This document shows, one piece after another, positions 9,880 to 19,689 of a DNA stretch of 64,000 bases. The DNA is from Petaurus breviceps papuanus. Taxonomy: Eukaryota; Chordata; Mammalia; Diprotodontia; Petauridae. The position numbers were made by a program, and so were the translations under genes. Location: NCBI GenBank assembly GCA_028583685.1, contig JAMXIF010001194.1, positions 23,981,113 to 24,045,112 on the forward strand, in the 5' to 3' direction. The number at the start of each line of letters is the position of its first letter. Position 1 is the stretch's first letter. The notes under the pieces were generated by a model, which did no database searches, was not told the origin of the DNA, and was given only the letters and a program-made list of their open reading frames with translations.

Positions 9880-10275
9880 AAACAGCTAAAGAAATTCTAC
9901 ATTTAGATGCATGGGTGGGTTCCTGCTCATTGTGTTTACTCGGATAGACCTGAGGAAATATGGATTCTTTTGTCAGACTGGTGATATGGAAATTGATAAG
10001 TCTCTTTGACTAAGATTTGGGGGTTCGGTGCCACTACCTCAAGACCTCTCATTAATTCATTCTTTCATTAATTGTTACCCAATCAGAGTTGATTGCCACC
10101 CTCAGGAATACTCACTCTTCTGAGGGCATATAAACTGTGAGCCCACCACCATGAGTCATCTTTGACATTCAAGAGTGCCACTGACCTCTATTATTAATAA
10201 CATGCTGGCCGTATTAATAAAATGATAAATTACCCAGAAACCATGTGTCTCCAACTTTTTAAACTTACAAGGGTA
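9880..10275 (+). mobile_element. Solo LTR-like fossil (boundaries uncertain)
   Basis: An LTR-style layout is visible inside the L2 insertion: a GGGCATATAAACTGTGAGCC TATA region near 10127, then a TATTAATAAAATGATAAATT poly-A signal region near 10212, and an end near CAACTTTTTAAACTTACA. No internal retroviral region accompanies it. The family is probably endogenous-retrovirus related. I could not find a clean target-site duplication. Confidence 0.4.
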
Positions 10276-10348
10276 TGGAGCAATGCCAGAATTTTTAACT
10301 CAAATGCCAAGCACTTCTGTTGAAAAACAACATGAGTATGGCTTCATT

Positions 10349-10487
10349 TTTTTTTCAGAATTAAGTCTTTATTCAAGGAAGACAAATACACTTCTTGATT
10401 AGATTATTGCCTAAGATAAATATCATCTGGACAGAAATCAATTGCTCAAATCTTTTGCTAGTCTGAAGAGGAGGAGATGGAGGCAGT
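10349..10487 (-). pseudogene. Possible 3' end of a retroposed mRNA
   Basis: On the minus strand CTTGAATAAAGACTTAATTC is followed about 12 bases later by a poly-A run (the T run at 10349-10357). This is the spacing of a polyadenylated transcript end. Only about 130 bp remain, so the parent gene cannot be named. It forms the right end of the insertion in the split L2. A different transposable-element tail is an alternative. Confidence 0.35.
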
Positions 10488-10870
10488 ACTTGTACTCTGC
10501 TGTCCAATCACACTAGCCTCCTTGCTGTTCCTCAAACAAAACACTCTGGATGTTTTCGATGATGATCCTCCAAGCTTGGAATTCTCTCTGCCTCCTGGCT
10601 TCCCTGGATTCCTTCACATCCCAATTAAAATCCTACCTACAGGAAAACTTTCCTGATCTCCCTTAATCCCTCTATTGATTACTCCAATTTATCCTGTGTA
10701 TAGCTTGTTTGTACACAGTTGTTTTTTTTTTTAATGTGGTCTTACCCATTAGACTGTGAGCTCCTTGAGAGCAGGAACTGTGTTCTACCTTTCTCTGTAT
10801 CCCCGGGGTTTATCAGCACAGTGCCTGGCACACAGCAGCTACTTAATAAGTATTTATTGATCAGCTGATA
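10488..10870 (+). mobile_element. L2, downstream part of the split copy with 3' end
   Basis: It resumes with CACACTAGCCTCCTTGCTGT and continues through TGCCTCCTGGCTTCCCTGG, TAGCTTGTTTGTACACAGTT, AGACTGTGAGCTCCTTGAGA, and ends CTTAATAAGTATTTATTGAT. Together with 9405-9682 it makes one L2 interrupted by about 800 bp. Confidence 0.9.
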
Positions 10871-10954
10871 TATGGTCTGTGAAGAAAGTATACACTGTGA
10901 TGGTAGCTGAGTCATGATTTACATAATCATGACTTCCCCTACCTGAACCAGAAG

Positions 10955-11175
10955 GGCAGATGGGTAGCACAGAGACAGAGGGATCCAAGTTCAAATATGA
11001 CCTCAGACATTTCCTACCTGTGTGATCCTGGGCAAGTCACTTAACCCTGTTTGCCTCAGTTTCCTCATCTGTAAAAGGAGTTGGAGAAGAAAATAGCAAA
11101 CCACTCCTGTATCTTTGCCAAGAAAAGCCCAAAGAGGGTCATGAAGAGTCAGACATGACAAATAGACAAAAACAA
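10955..11175 (+). mobile_element. tRNA/CORE SINE with RTE-type tail, TSD present
   Basis: GGCAGATGGGTAGCACAGAG head, TGGGCAAGTCACTTAACCCT, CAGTTTCCTCATCTGTAAAA, GGAGTTGGAGAAGAAAATAG, TCTTTGCCAAGAAAAGCCCA, and a GAGTCAGACATGACAAATAG tail. Flanking copies ACCTGAACCAGAAG (10941-10954) and ACCTGAACCAGGAG (11176-11189) are the target-site duplication. The shared tail with RTE elements suggests it was mobilised by an RTE LINE. Confidence 0.85.
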
Positions 11176-11189
11176 ACCTGAACCAGGAG

Positions 11190-11499
11190 TAGCAAGGGGC
11201 CCCAGTTTTCAGAGGGACCCACATAGCACAACTCCCAGCAAATTTAAAAGAGGGTTATTAAATTTCTACAGGCAACTACACTGACCACAGCAAGGAAGGA
11301 CTAAGAAAAACTTTGAAAACTCATACTTTTGTTAAGCATAGCATCCTGGAGCATTTAGGGCTTGGGCTAAAGAAACCTCCACAGCTCAGCAACCTCTAAG
11401 GGCACCGCCATATTATAGCACAGGACAATCCCTGATGTCTTTAATGATGACCCTGAGTCATTAAGAAAAGTTTAAATGATGTTCAATATCTTCTGTGTG
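11190..11499. other. Unique interval
   Basis: No gene or known repeat recognised. Confidence 0.4.
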
Positions 11500-11700
11500 G
11501 AGAGGCAGCTTGGCATGATGGGTAGAGAGCTGATCAGAGAATGGATAGAAAAATCAGAGTTCAAGTCCAGTTCTGACATAAAGAGACCTTTTTTTGCCTC
11601 TGAGTGTCCCCAGGTAACAACGTAATTCTATAAATTGTACTGATGTGCATTGGAAGAGAAAGTTTCCTCACTGGGAGTTCCCCACACCAACAGGTTCACT
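11500..11700 (+). mobile_element. CORE-SINE fragments
   Basis: GGCAGCTTGGCATGATGGGT with TCAGAGTTCAAGTCCAGTTC is a SINE head. After a gap comes GCATTGGAAGAGAAAGTTTC with CACTGGGAGTTCCCCACACC, the 3' part of a marsupial MIR-like SINE also present near 31420 and 51930. Confidence 0.55.
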
Positions 11701-12430
11701 AAAAAACAAAAATGGAACAAAACAAAAAGTTAAATTAAATTAAATTTAAAAATAAAATCAACTTCTGTTTAAAAAGTCAAGGACATACAGGAGGAAACCT
11801 AGGCAGTATAAAACAAAAAATAGACATTTTTAAAATTTAAGTCAAAGACATGTATAATAACCTTCCATCCAAACATTAAAAAAAACTCTAATGCTTAGAG
11901 GGCTAAACCCTTAAACATCCAGAAAACTCAACTATCCAGAACAATTGAATCCCCAGGCATTGGGGAGAAACCAAGATATCACTACATGACTCTCACTAGA
12001 TTCTGATTCAGTTTTACTTCATCCTTTCTCATAGGTACTTTTGAAGCCATCTTAATGAGGAAACAAGAGAGGGAAACAGAACAGAAAAACAGAAGAGGTA
12101 ACTTTTACTAAGAAGAGTTTAGAGAGGCCACTTAGATGGTAGTGTGGAAGCGCATAGCCCTGATAGCTCAGTTGTGCCGTAAAAATTAAGAATTTATATT
12201 CTTACAATGCCCTTGCTCTTAAATGAAGATCGTATCAGTCTCCCTGGAATAAAACATTTAATCAAAACAGGGAATATAATTCCCCAAAGAAGGCAGAATC
12301 TATTGCTCCATCATTAGAAGAAGTTTATGATGACTGGCCCAAGAATGGCAGTGTCTATGCATTACATGAAAAGGTGTTTCTTTTATTGTTGATCAGACTA
12401 AAAGAAGGGGCTTTAAAAAAGAGTAGTTTA
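11701..12430. other. AT-rich unique stretch
   Basis: A-rich runs occur near 11700-11850, including AAATTAAATTAAATTTAAAA. The rest is featureless. No open frame of note. Confidence 0.4.
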
Positions 12431-12584
12431 GGGGCAGCCAGGTAGCATAGCGAGTAAGAGCACCGGCCCCAGAGTCAGGATGACCTGGGGAATCGAATCT
12501 GGGCTCAGACACTTAGCACCCACCCAGAAACACCTGGCCATGTAACCTTGAGCAAGTTAACCCCAATTGCTTTAAAAAAAAAAA
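12431..12584 (+). mobile_element. SINE, variant subfamily (GAGTAAGAGC type), TSD present
   Basis: GGGGCAGCCAGGTAGCATAG, GAGTAAGAGCACCGGCCCC, GATGACCTGGGGAATCGAAT, CACCCAGAAACACCTGGCC, and CCCCAATTGCTTTAAAAAAA. These features set it apart from the common SINE (GTGAATAGAGC, GGAGGACCTGAGTTC). Flanking GAGTAGTTT at 12421-12429 and 12585-12593 is the target duplication. Sister copies are at 32431 and 39798. Confidence 0.85.
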
Positions 12585-12894
12585 GAGTAGTTTTTAGAAG
12601 ACATCTCTAAGGGTCAATGCCAACATTAACATTGATCTTTGTTTAGTAACTCTGAAAAACTCTGACTGAAACTGATTTTTTTTAGCACAGCTAAGGGCTT
12701 TATCTTTTGGTTCATAATTACCATAAAAATAAATTTAGCTCCTTGAGGGGGGAAGTCCCTTATGGTTTGGCTGAAGGAGGAACTCTGCTGGTCAGATACT
12801 TGTGCATTTAATTAATACTGTGTCTCTGACAGATTTGACAAGAATGAAAGTGGAGATGGTTGTTTTCTTTCACAGAATGTTATGGGAGACCTTA

Positions 12895-13112
12895 ACATTT
12901 GCAGAACCATAATCTCAGAGATAGAAGGTACCTCAGGTGTCATGCAATCCAGGATAAACAGAAATTACCCCTATAGCATCTCTACCCAGTCACCCCTACC
13001 ACAAGTAGTCATCTAGTTTGGGTCTGAAAACTTCTGATAATGAAGAACTTACTATCTGCTAAAATAGGTAATCCACCCCATTTTTAGACAATTCTAGTGA
13101 TATTTTTTCCTT
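12895..13112 (-). mobile_element. CR1/L3-type LINE 3' untranslated part (split)
   Basis: CAGAGATAGAAGGTACCTCA, CAAGTAGTCATCTAGTTTGG and CCACCCCATTTTTAGACAAT match the antisense CR1/L3 3' region (the stretch about an attention to feet per consensus: cluster of 'treated, faded' blocks is recognisable by order). It continues at 13372 after a SINE insertion. Confidence 0.75.
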
Positions 13113-13371
13113 TGTTCTTGTTACTCAGTTGGCTCCCATCCTTCAAGAAGCCATTATGGGTTTTTCTTGGCAAAGACTGGAGTGGTTTTCTATTTCCTTC
13201 TCTAGCTCCTTTTACAGATGAGGAAACTGAGGCGAACAGGATTAAGTGACTTGCCCAGGGTCACACAGATAGTAAGTGTCTGAAGTCAGATTTGAACTTG
13301 GGAAGATTAGTCTTCCTGACTCAAAGCCCAGTCCTCTGTTCACTGCCAATTAGCTGCCTCTTTCTCACCAC
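13113..13371 (-). mobile_element. tRNA/CORE SINE with RTE-type tail, inserted in CR1/L3
   Basis: Antisense order: TTTTTCTTGGCAAAGACTGG, AGTGGTTTTCTATTTCCTTC, TTTTACAGATGAGGAAACTG, AGTGACTTGCCCAGGGTCAC, and CACTGCCAATTAGCTGCCTC head. It is the same family as 10955-11175. TTTTCCTT-like bases flank both ends, a weak target-site duplication. Confidence 0.8.
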
Positions 13372-13508
13372 ACCACTTTCCTTACATTGAGGCAATATCT
13401 ACCTTACTACAGCTTCTACTGTTTGAGGCTAGTACTGCCCTCTAGTGTCAAGATGAACAAGACTAATGCCTTATCCACATGGCAGTCTCTTCAAATATTT
13501 AAAGATAA
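13372..13508 (-). mobile_element. CR1/L3-type LINE, continuation
   Basis: CTTTCCTTACATTGAGGCAA, TACTGCCCTCTAGTGTCAAG, ATGAACAAGACTAATGCC and TCTTCAAATATTTAAAGATA continue the 12895-13112 element directly in consensus order. Confidence 0.75.
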
Positions 13509-13510
13509 AA

Positions 13511-13728
13511 ACAATGATGATGATGATCATTAACAGTAAATAGTGCTTTAAGAATTACAAAGCACTTTTAAATTGTCTCATTTAATGCTCACAATAATCC
13601 TATGACACTATTATCCCCATTTTCCAGATAGGCAGACTGTGACTGAGAGAAGTGAAGTAACTGGCCCCAGTCATCCTGATTCCAAGTCCAGAATTCTGTG
13701 CTCTCTGCCACTCAGCTGCTTCTCCCAC
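13511..13728 (-). mobile_element. MIR (CORE-SINE)
   Basis: TGATGATGATCATTAACAGT, ACAAAGCACTTTTAAATTGT, TATTATCCCCATTTTCCAGA and GAAGTGAAGTAACTGGCCCC, ending at the tRNA-like head CACTCAGCTGCTTCTCCC. Confidence 0.8.
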
Positions 13729-13729
13729 T

Positions 13730-14530
13730 CACTTACTCAGTCTCATTTCGGCCCAGAAAAACTGAGCTCCATCTGTTTTACCATCACCACCTACCCCCCA
13801 GTAGTCCCCCCCCACTCTGGCCAGACATTTCTGAGCATTCCAGAAAACACTCCCAATTGAAGTTTTAAGCAACAATATAACTGTGACACAATCAATAAGC
13901 TAACACTTCCTGGCAGTGATAACATTAAAGCTTGAGGAAGAAAGGATTGTCATTTATGCAAAAATTCACAAGCCATTCTCTGAATACTAAGAAATAGTGC
14001 CCAGAGCTCAGTAAAAGATGCTTCTCATCCTCTTCTCCCGATCCCTTGCATTAGTGGTGCTGACACTGCATTCAGAGGACTGACTCCTGCCTTCATCTGG
14101 CCATCATTTATTAAACCTCATAGATTGATTGATGAGTCCACTTTTCCAATGACTCCCTCCTCAAATGTATTTCTAGTCTCTGGATCCTTTCTCCCAACTA
14201 TCAGCACCAGTTGTCACCAGTTGACAATCACTGTGTGAAGACAAAAATGTCTTTTAAATGTTACAATTTTTTTTCAAATATTAGAGACAGATTGGTCCCA
14301 GATTGCTACCGGCTGTGAGGATGTCTTGTGCTGAGGAAGGAGGAGGATGGACACAATTGGGAAAGAGAAAACTCTCTCAGCCCACATTTGCTTTGGCCTC
14401 ATAGGAGCTACCTAAGGAGGGGAGAAATCTGAAGAGAGACGTTTCCAGGTGTAGAAACAGTTGTTTCCCTGTATGATACCAATTTTTTCTGGGAATGCTT
14501 GTGATATGAAACTTCAAATTTTGAGGCATG
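13730..14530. other. Unique noncoding stretch
   Basis: No known repeat recognised. The 73-codon frame at 13639-13860 starts inside the MIR and is not a gene. Confidence 0.4.
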
Positions 14531-14534
14531 TGAT

Positions 14535-14935
14535 GCCTTAGAAAGAGTACTAGACCACAATTAAGATTCCAAAACTTACTAGCCGTGTAACCTGAAGCAA
14601 ATCACTTTACCAATCTGAGCTTCCATTTCTTTTTGCTTTTTTTCTTTTTTGGAGGGGGAAAAGCAAGGTAATTGGGGTTAAGTGACGTGCCCAAAGTCAC
14701 ACGGCTAGCAAATGTTAAGTGTCTGAGGTCAGATTTGAACTCAGGTCCTTCTGACTCCAGGGTCAGTGCTCTATTCGCTGTGCCACCTAGCTGCCCCTGA
14801 GCCTCCATTTCCAGTGTAAAGTAGCTGCAGTCATGTCCATAACCTAATAAGGCTTTGTGAGGAAAGCCCTTTGTAAATCTTAAAGGTCTACAGAAATGTG
14901 AGTTGTATTATAACTCACCTTGTGAGCTTATCAAA
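14535..14935 (+). mobile_element. MIR split by a SINE
   Basis: GAAAGAGTACTAGACCACAA, CTTACTAGCCGTGTAACCTG and AGCAAATCACTTTACC precede the SINE. TAATAAGGCTTTGTGAGG and CCCTTTGTAAATCTTAAAGG follow it, ending at GTTGTATTATAACTC. Confidence 0.75.
14631..14796 (-). mobile_element. Marsupial SINE, TSD present
   Basis: A T-rich left end (poly-A of the minus strand), then AAGCAAGGTAATTGGGGTTA, CCCAAAGTCACACGGCTAGC, CTGACTCCAGGGTCAGTGCT and CTGTGCCACCTAGCTGCCC. CTGAGCTTCCATTTCT (14615-14630) and CTGAGCCTCCATTTCC (14797-14812) are the duplicated target inside the MIR. Confidence 0.9.
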
Positions 14936-15087
14936 GACAGGCTTAATTATATCAGGCTAGACTAAGGGATTAGAATCATAAGCAAAGCTCTCCACTTTCA
15001 GAGCAATAAAGAAAAAGTGATATGAGCACTTTGCATCAGTCTTTGCCTAAGATGCTTCTTCTTCTTCACCTCCCCCCAAATAAAGAA
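14936..15087. other. Short unique interval
   Basis: No gene or repeat recognised. Confidence 0.35.
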
Positions 15088-15225
15088 TAACATTTCAAGA
15101 CTACAATTCATTTCCTTTGTGCATTAGTCCAATTATTCAATTAACTGAATTACGGACAAATTTTGTATCTATTTCCAGGCATCTAATGTACCTAACATTT
15201 CTAATTCCTTGCGTTCTCTGATGGC
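15088..15225 (+). repeat. AT-rich segment B, paralogous to 8106-8240
   Basis: AACATTTCAAGACTACAATT, ATTTCCTTTGTGCATTAGTC, ATTATTCAATTAACTGAA and CCAGGCATCTAATGTACC align with segment A in the same orientation about 7 kb upstream. Confidence 0.55.
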
Positions 15226-16060
15226 ATCTTCTTCCATTTCACTTACTCATTAAGGGCCCTCAATGCCAAGAGAAACACTTCCCTAGTCATCAGAGAAAGT
15301 TGTCCCTGCTATCACTGGAAGCATTCCTGTAACACTAGCAGCAACAAGGGTGACATTCCTTCTGTAAGAGTCCCCCAAACCTCTTTCCCCCTAAATCTCT
15401 TGTTTGGAAGAGGGGAACTTTCAGAAGGGCAAGCAAGGCCCTGTCTTGGAAACCTTTCAAGTTAGAGCACAGGGTACCCAATGCTCTATAAAATACTCAG
15501 TGAAGTTCGGAAGAAAAAGTGATGGATACAAGTTTGGAGAGAAGGGGAACAAAAACTTTTGCTTACATTTCTTCTTATAAGATATTCACAATTGGAGATA
15601 TAGCAAGCTCTCATTTTTTCTACTTTACAAATCACTGAAAGAATTTCTACTGCCACCTGGAATGCTATTACTTATTTCACATGTGCTCTAGAAATCCGGG
15701 ACAGTTTTGCCATTAGGCTAAGCCAAATATATTTTTAAAAAGGAAAAAATCATAAATTCCAGAGTGAATCAGTACAGACTATTTAAATTGTCTGCTGTGT
15801 GTGTTATCCATGCTGTGGGCCTCCCTCCATTAATACAGTCAATAAGGACTTTTCTCTTTGCTTTCTGGAGAAGGGGATATTTTCCAGGCTGAATTGGAGC
15901 TATTTTTATGGATGACAGCTCCTACTCACTTCCTCTCACCTACTGTCTTAATGGAGATGAAGCCAGATTTCCTGTTCCCTTAATATAGAATGAACTTTTC
16001 ACAAAACAATAGAAATTACCCTTTACCCAGTATCAGTGGTCAGTCCTGGTCCTAGCACGT
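15226..16060. other. Unique noncoding stretch
   Basis: No gene or known repeat seen. Includes homeodomain-like ATTA motifs that are common in AT-rich DNA. Confidence 0.4.
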
Positions 16061-16062
16061 CT

Positions 16063-16063
16063 C

Positions 16064-16116
<53 letters not shown>

Positions 16117-16171
16117 CATCCATTCATTCATCCATCCATCCATCTATCCATTTATCTATCTACCTATCTAA
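16063..16171 (+). repeat. TATC / CATC tetranucleotide microsatellite
   Basis: About 12 perfect TATC units are followed by CATC/CATT variants and then TATC again. The 60-codon frame across it is a repeat of Leu-Ser-Ile-Tyr and is not a gene. Confidence 0.95.
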
Positions 16172-16487
16172 AGCCCATCTACAGGATGGTGGCAGGAGTT
16201 ATCAATCTAGTCTTCTAAACAATCGCTTGCCTATAGCAATGGCCAAGGGCCATGTCTCTTCTAATCAGGGAACTGAACCCTAATTTGTAATGGGGTACAG
16301 TCTCTGACTTGAGATGCATCTTAGATTGTGACACACTTGACCTTTACCCTTCTGGTCCCCTTGTCCAATTCATTTTGTAGTGGTGAGAGTGGCTAAATAA
16401 CCCAGCCCAGATATGTTACTTATGGCTTGGACCTTGACTAAGAACTTGAGCAAATATCCAATAAAGCTCTTATTTCATCCAAAAAAA
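16172..16487 (+). other. Possible retroposed sequence with poly-A signal
   Basis: The segment ends ATATCCAATAAAGCTCTTAT, about 12 bases before an A7 run. TCTATCT occurs just before it (end of the microsatellite) and just after the A run. That would suit a retrocopy with a short target duplication. The TATC repeat next door makes the match weak, and no parent gene is recognised. Confidence 0.25.
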
Positions 16488-16544
16488 TCTATCTGCAGGT
16501 AGAATGCATGAATGGGACCTGAAGTCACTGTATGGTACTATACA

Positions 16545-16745
16545 ACAATAGTAAGTAAGCTAAAATAGAATTCAGACGACCTGAGTTCCATTTAGGCTCT
16601 GCAATTGAATTCCTACATTAGTTTGGGCAAGTCAACTGTTCTTTTTGAGCCTCAGTTTCTTCATCTGTAAAAAGAAAAGGCTGTCCTAAGACTTTCTAAA
16701 GCCCCTTCCAGTTCTAATATTTTATGTATCTATGAGAGTCATTCT
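16545..16745 (+). mobile_element. MIR (CORE-SINE)
   Basis: GACGACCTGAGTTCCATTTA, GCCTCAGTTTCTTCATCTGT, AAAGCCCCTTCCAGTTCTAA and TATTTTATGTATCTATGAG. Confidence 0.8.
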
Positions 16746-17335
16746 CTCACAATTCCAAAGAATAAACTGCCCAGAATTCAACCTACCAAGGGCCAAGAAG
16801 GAACAAGACTGAGCATTTCTTTTTCTATCCCACCCTCCCAAGTGGTTGAGATAGCTTCAGCCCCTCAGGAACAATAAATGTTGTGAGCATTTAGGAAACA
16901 AGGTCATAACAGTGTCTTCTCTCTTTTTCTTTCCTTTTTGAGCTTTCTTTGCTCATCAGACTTTTTTTGTCATTCATCTTTCATGCTTGTGACAGATTTA
17001 GACAAGATGTCAGCTGTTGAGCAAATGGAATGATTTCCCTCACTTTCCTTTTCTTCACTTTAGTGGGAGAGAGAACAAAAGGGGTTTGAAAAGTGTGTAT
17101 TGAGGACAACATACAAAACATCCCTGTTGAACTTCACTTGTCTCACCACATTTTAAAGAGAGCCGAGCCAACATCCCCATCATGAGTCTTATATCTAAGG
17201 CCTTGATCTAATGACATCAACCAGAGCATGAAGAAAAAGCAATTGATTTATCAGGGATATGGCTATAACGGACAGTCAAGTCAAATGAAGATGAGAAATT
17301 AGCTCCAATTATTTGGCCTGGCAAAGTAGCAAGTT
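16746..17335. other. Unique noncoding stretch
   Basis: No gene or known repeat recognised. Confidence 0.4.
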
Positions 17336-17496
17336 GTTTTTTTTTTTTTTGGAGGGGGGAAGGCAAGGCAATTGGGGTTAAGTGACTTGCCCAAGGTCAC
17401 ACAGCTAGTGTGTCAAGTGTCTGAGGTTGGATTTGAACTGAGATCCTCCTGACTCTAGGGTCAGTGCTCTATTCCCTGTGCCACCTAGTTGCCTCC
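17336..17496 (-). mobile_element. Marsupial SINE, TSD present
   Basis: A run of about 15 T, then GGCAAGGCAATTGGGGTTAA, GCCCAAGGTCACACAGCTAG and CTGTGCCACCTAGTTGCC. The target duplication is CAAAGTAGCAAGT on the left and CAGAGCAGCAAGT on the right (17497-17509). Long poly-T and low divergence suggest a young copy. Confidence 0.9.
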
Positions 17497-17724
17497 CAGA
17501 GCAGCAAGTCTTACTGAAGCAGTTGAAAAATCTGCTGAATTCACTCATTTCCTACCCATGCATCACCTTCTTGGGTAGGCACAAAGGGGCCCACCATTAA
17601 GAAATCTTTCCTAGGGACAAGAAATTAAATTCAGTCATGATGGATCAGATACATTGCTCTAAACCTGACCTGAAGAACATGCCATCACCATTCCACCCTC
17701 CTCTTAGACTCCAGGCTCCCAAAT
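17497..17724. other. Unique interval
   Basis: No gene or repeat recognised. Confidence 0.35.
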
Positions 17725-18005
17725 ATTAGGGGAAAAAGGGAAAGGAATGAGCATTTAATAAGTGCTTGCTATGTGCCAGGCATTGTACTATGCTGAGCAT
17801 TTTACAAATATTATCTCATTTTATCCTCACAACAATCCTTGGAGATAAACACTATTATTATCCCCATTTTACAGTTCAGCAAATTGAGGCAGACAGCAAG
17901 TTTGTTATTGTTGTTGGTTTGTCCAGGGTCACCTAGCTCGTAATTATCTGAGGCTGGATTTAACTCAACTCTTCCTTTCCTCCAGAATCAGCACTCTATC
18001 TATTG
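17725..18005 (-). mobile_element. MIR (CORE-SINE) with an extra GTTATTGTTGTTGG insert
   Basis: TAAGTGCTTGCTATGTGCCA, TTTTACAAATATTATCTCAT, TTATTATCCCCATTTTACAG, GGGTCACCTAGCTCGTAATT and CACTCTATCTATTGAAC. A TTG-rich stretch at about 17904-17918 interrupts the core. Confidence 0.85.
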
Positions 18006-18009
18006 AACA

Positions 18010-19680
18010 TTTATAGGCTCCATACTAGATTATATAAATTTTAAACCGAATACTTTCCACACAACCACCCCCAGGAAAAATAGAAGAGGAAAACCCAAGA
18101 CCACCATGACCGAGCTGCTCCAAGTTTCTTGGGCTTCTTATCTGACATCCACTACTCCCTTCCCAGGGCCCACCACATTGTACTTCATGCAAAGGTTGTA
18201 CAAACATTGAAGATTACGTAAAATGAGCTTAAATACTTTCTCTCCACACATTGGATATGAGTGGAACCTCTTATGTTCATTTCAATAAACAGCCTTAGTT
18301 GAGTTCTTTTGCCCTGTGCTTTTCCAACTACAGTATCCTCCATGAAGAGGCCTGGCTGCTACAAAAACACACATGCTGGTAAACTTTAGATACTTAGTTG
18401 CAAGGCTGTGTTAAACTCAAAAGAGTGAGTACTAGGTCGCTTCCCTATGCAATACCCTTAGCTGTTACGAACATTAATCAGCTCTCCCAAGAACAGGCAC
18501 TACCAAATGATGGAAACAAAATGAAAGAAAAACCTGTTCCCCTCCTCCAACACCACTCAGGAATTATCTGAGTCTGTACGGGTAGACTGTGTCAGTAGGA
18601 GAACTAGCCAAGAGATGTCTGTCATGATGAAAGAAGCCTAGAATTTTCAAGACAAAGTACTCTTAGGACTAATTATGATAATGAAATCAACTTCAGAATG
18701 TTTCACATAGCGCTAGTTGCCAAGGAGATCTGCATCTCAAGCTGCTACTGCCCAAACCTTCCATCACAAGAGAAGCTGAAGCTGTCTGAAGAGATGGCTG
18801 AGACACTTAGGGGCTGTTGCAACAAGGCAGGCAAAACTAGGGCTCAGAAATTCTCCCCCAGTTGCAAACTAAAGCTCTCAAGGAATTGTATTAGTAAGTA
18901 AATCCTTGGGCACTTCCAATTCGTTGAAACCACAACCTGTTCCTTGGGTGTTTGTTAACATCAGTAACCATTTCCCTCTTAACACAGCAATCAGCCTCAG
19001 CTGAGAATAGGATCACAGACAATGAAGGTGGGAGTGGGGGTGGTATCCCAAGGCTGGTGCTTGGTGAGTTATTTTGAGAAGATTATGGAATAAAAAAGAA
19101 ATGGCTTTATACAACAGGAGGAGTAATTTCCTGAAGATGCCAAAACCCTAGAGCAAATAGGGACTCACCCTCCTTGGAGGGCTGCAAGGGCTTACAGGGT
19201 GTCTCCTGACAAAAAGAATGCTGGTATGGTCTGAATAGTTTATGATCTAGGTCCCAGTTAAGAAAATATTGATTAATTGATGAAGTGAAAGAAAGAAACA
19301 GAATAGAGCATGGGGACAGGAAAGATGTGTTAGAATGTAATGGGATTGATTTTGAAAACACAAAAGGAGAAACGGGGCCAAAAATACCACCAGAAAGTTG
19401 GAGCTCGTTAAGTCTTGACTATTCACGAAATAACACAGACAAGGGCTATTACCAATACTGAGCATACTCCCAGGCAGTAATCAATTTCCATGTCCTCAAG
19501 AGGTCACAAAGCCAGCCAGTTGTGGGATTACTAAGTTCCTAAGGTAGAAGCCATTGAAATGGCTCTAAAATCTCCTCCACTGTGATATGGTACCCACCAT
19601 GGGATCTAATGGCCTTTGGACTAGGCTATCACCTGGCTTACAAGACAGAATTTAGGAGGTTTTGTTGGTGTATTTAAATA
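18010..19680. other. 1.7-kb unique noncoding block
   Basis: This is the longest repeat-free block in the first third. Frames of 60-84 codons occur on both strands (for example 18698-18901 plus, 19107-19361 minus). None shows a domain, and their overlaps argue against coding. I see no CpG island or TATA-plus-exon arrangement. Confidence 0.5.
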
Positions 19681-19689
19681 TCCAGTATA

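Noticed and set aside
16036-16218. Open frame with Leu-Ser-Ile-Tyr repeats
   Set aside because: Translation of a TATC microsatellite.
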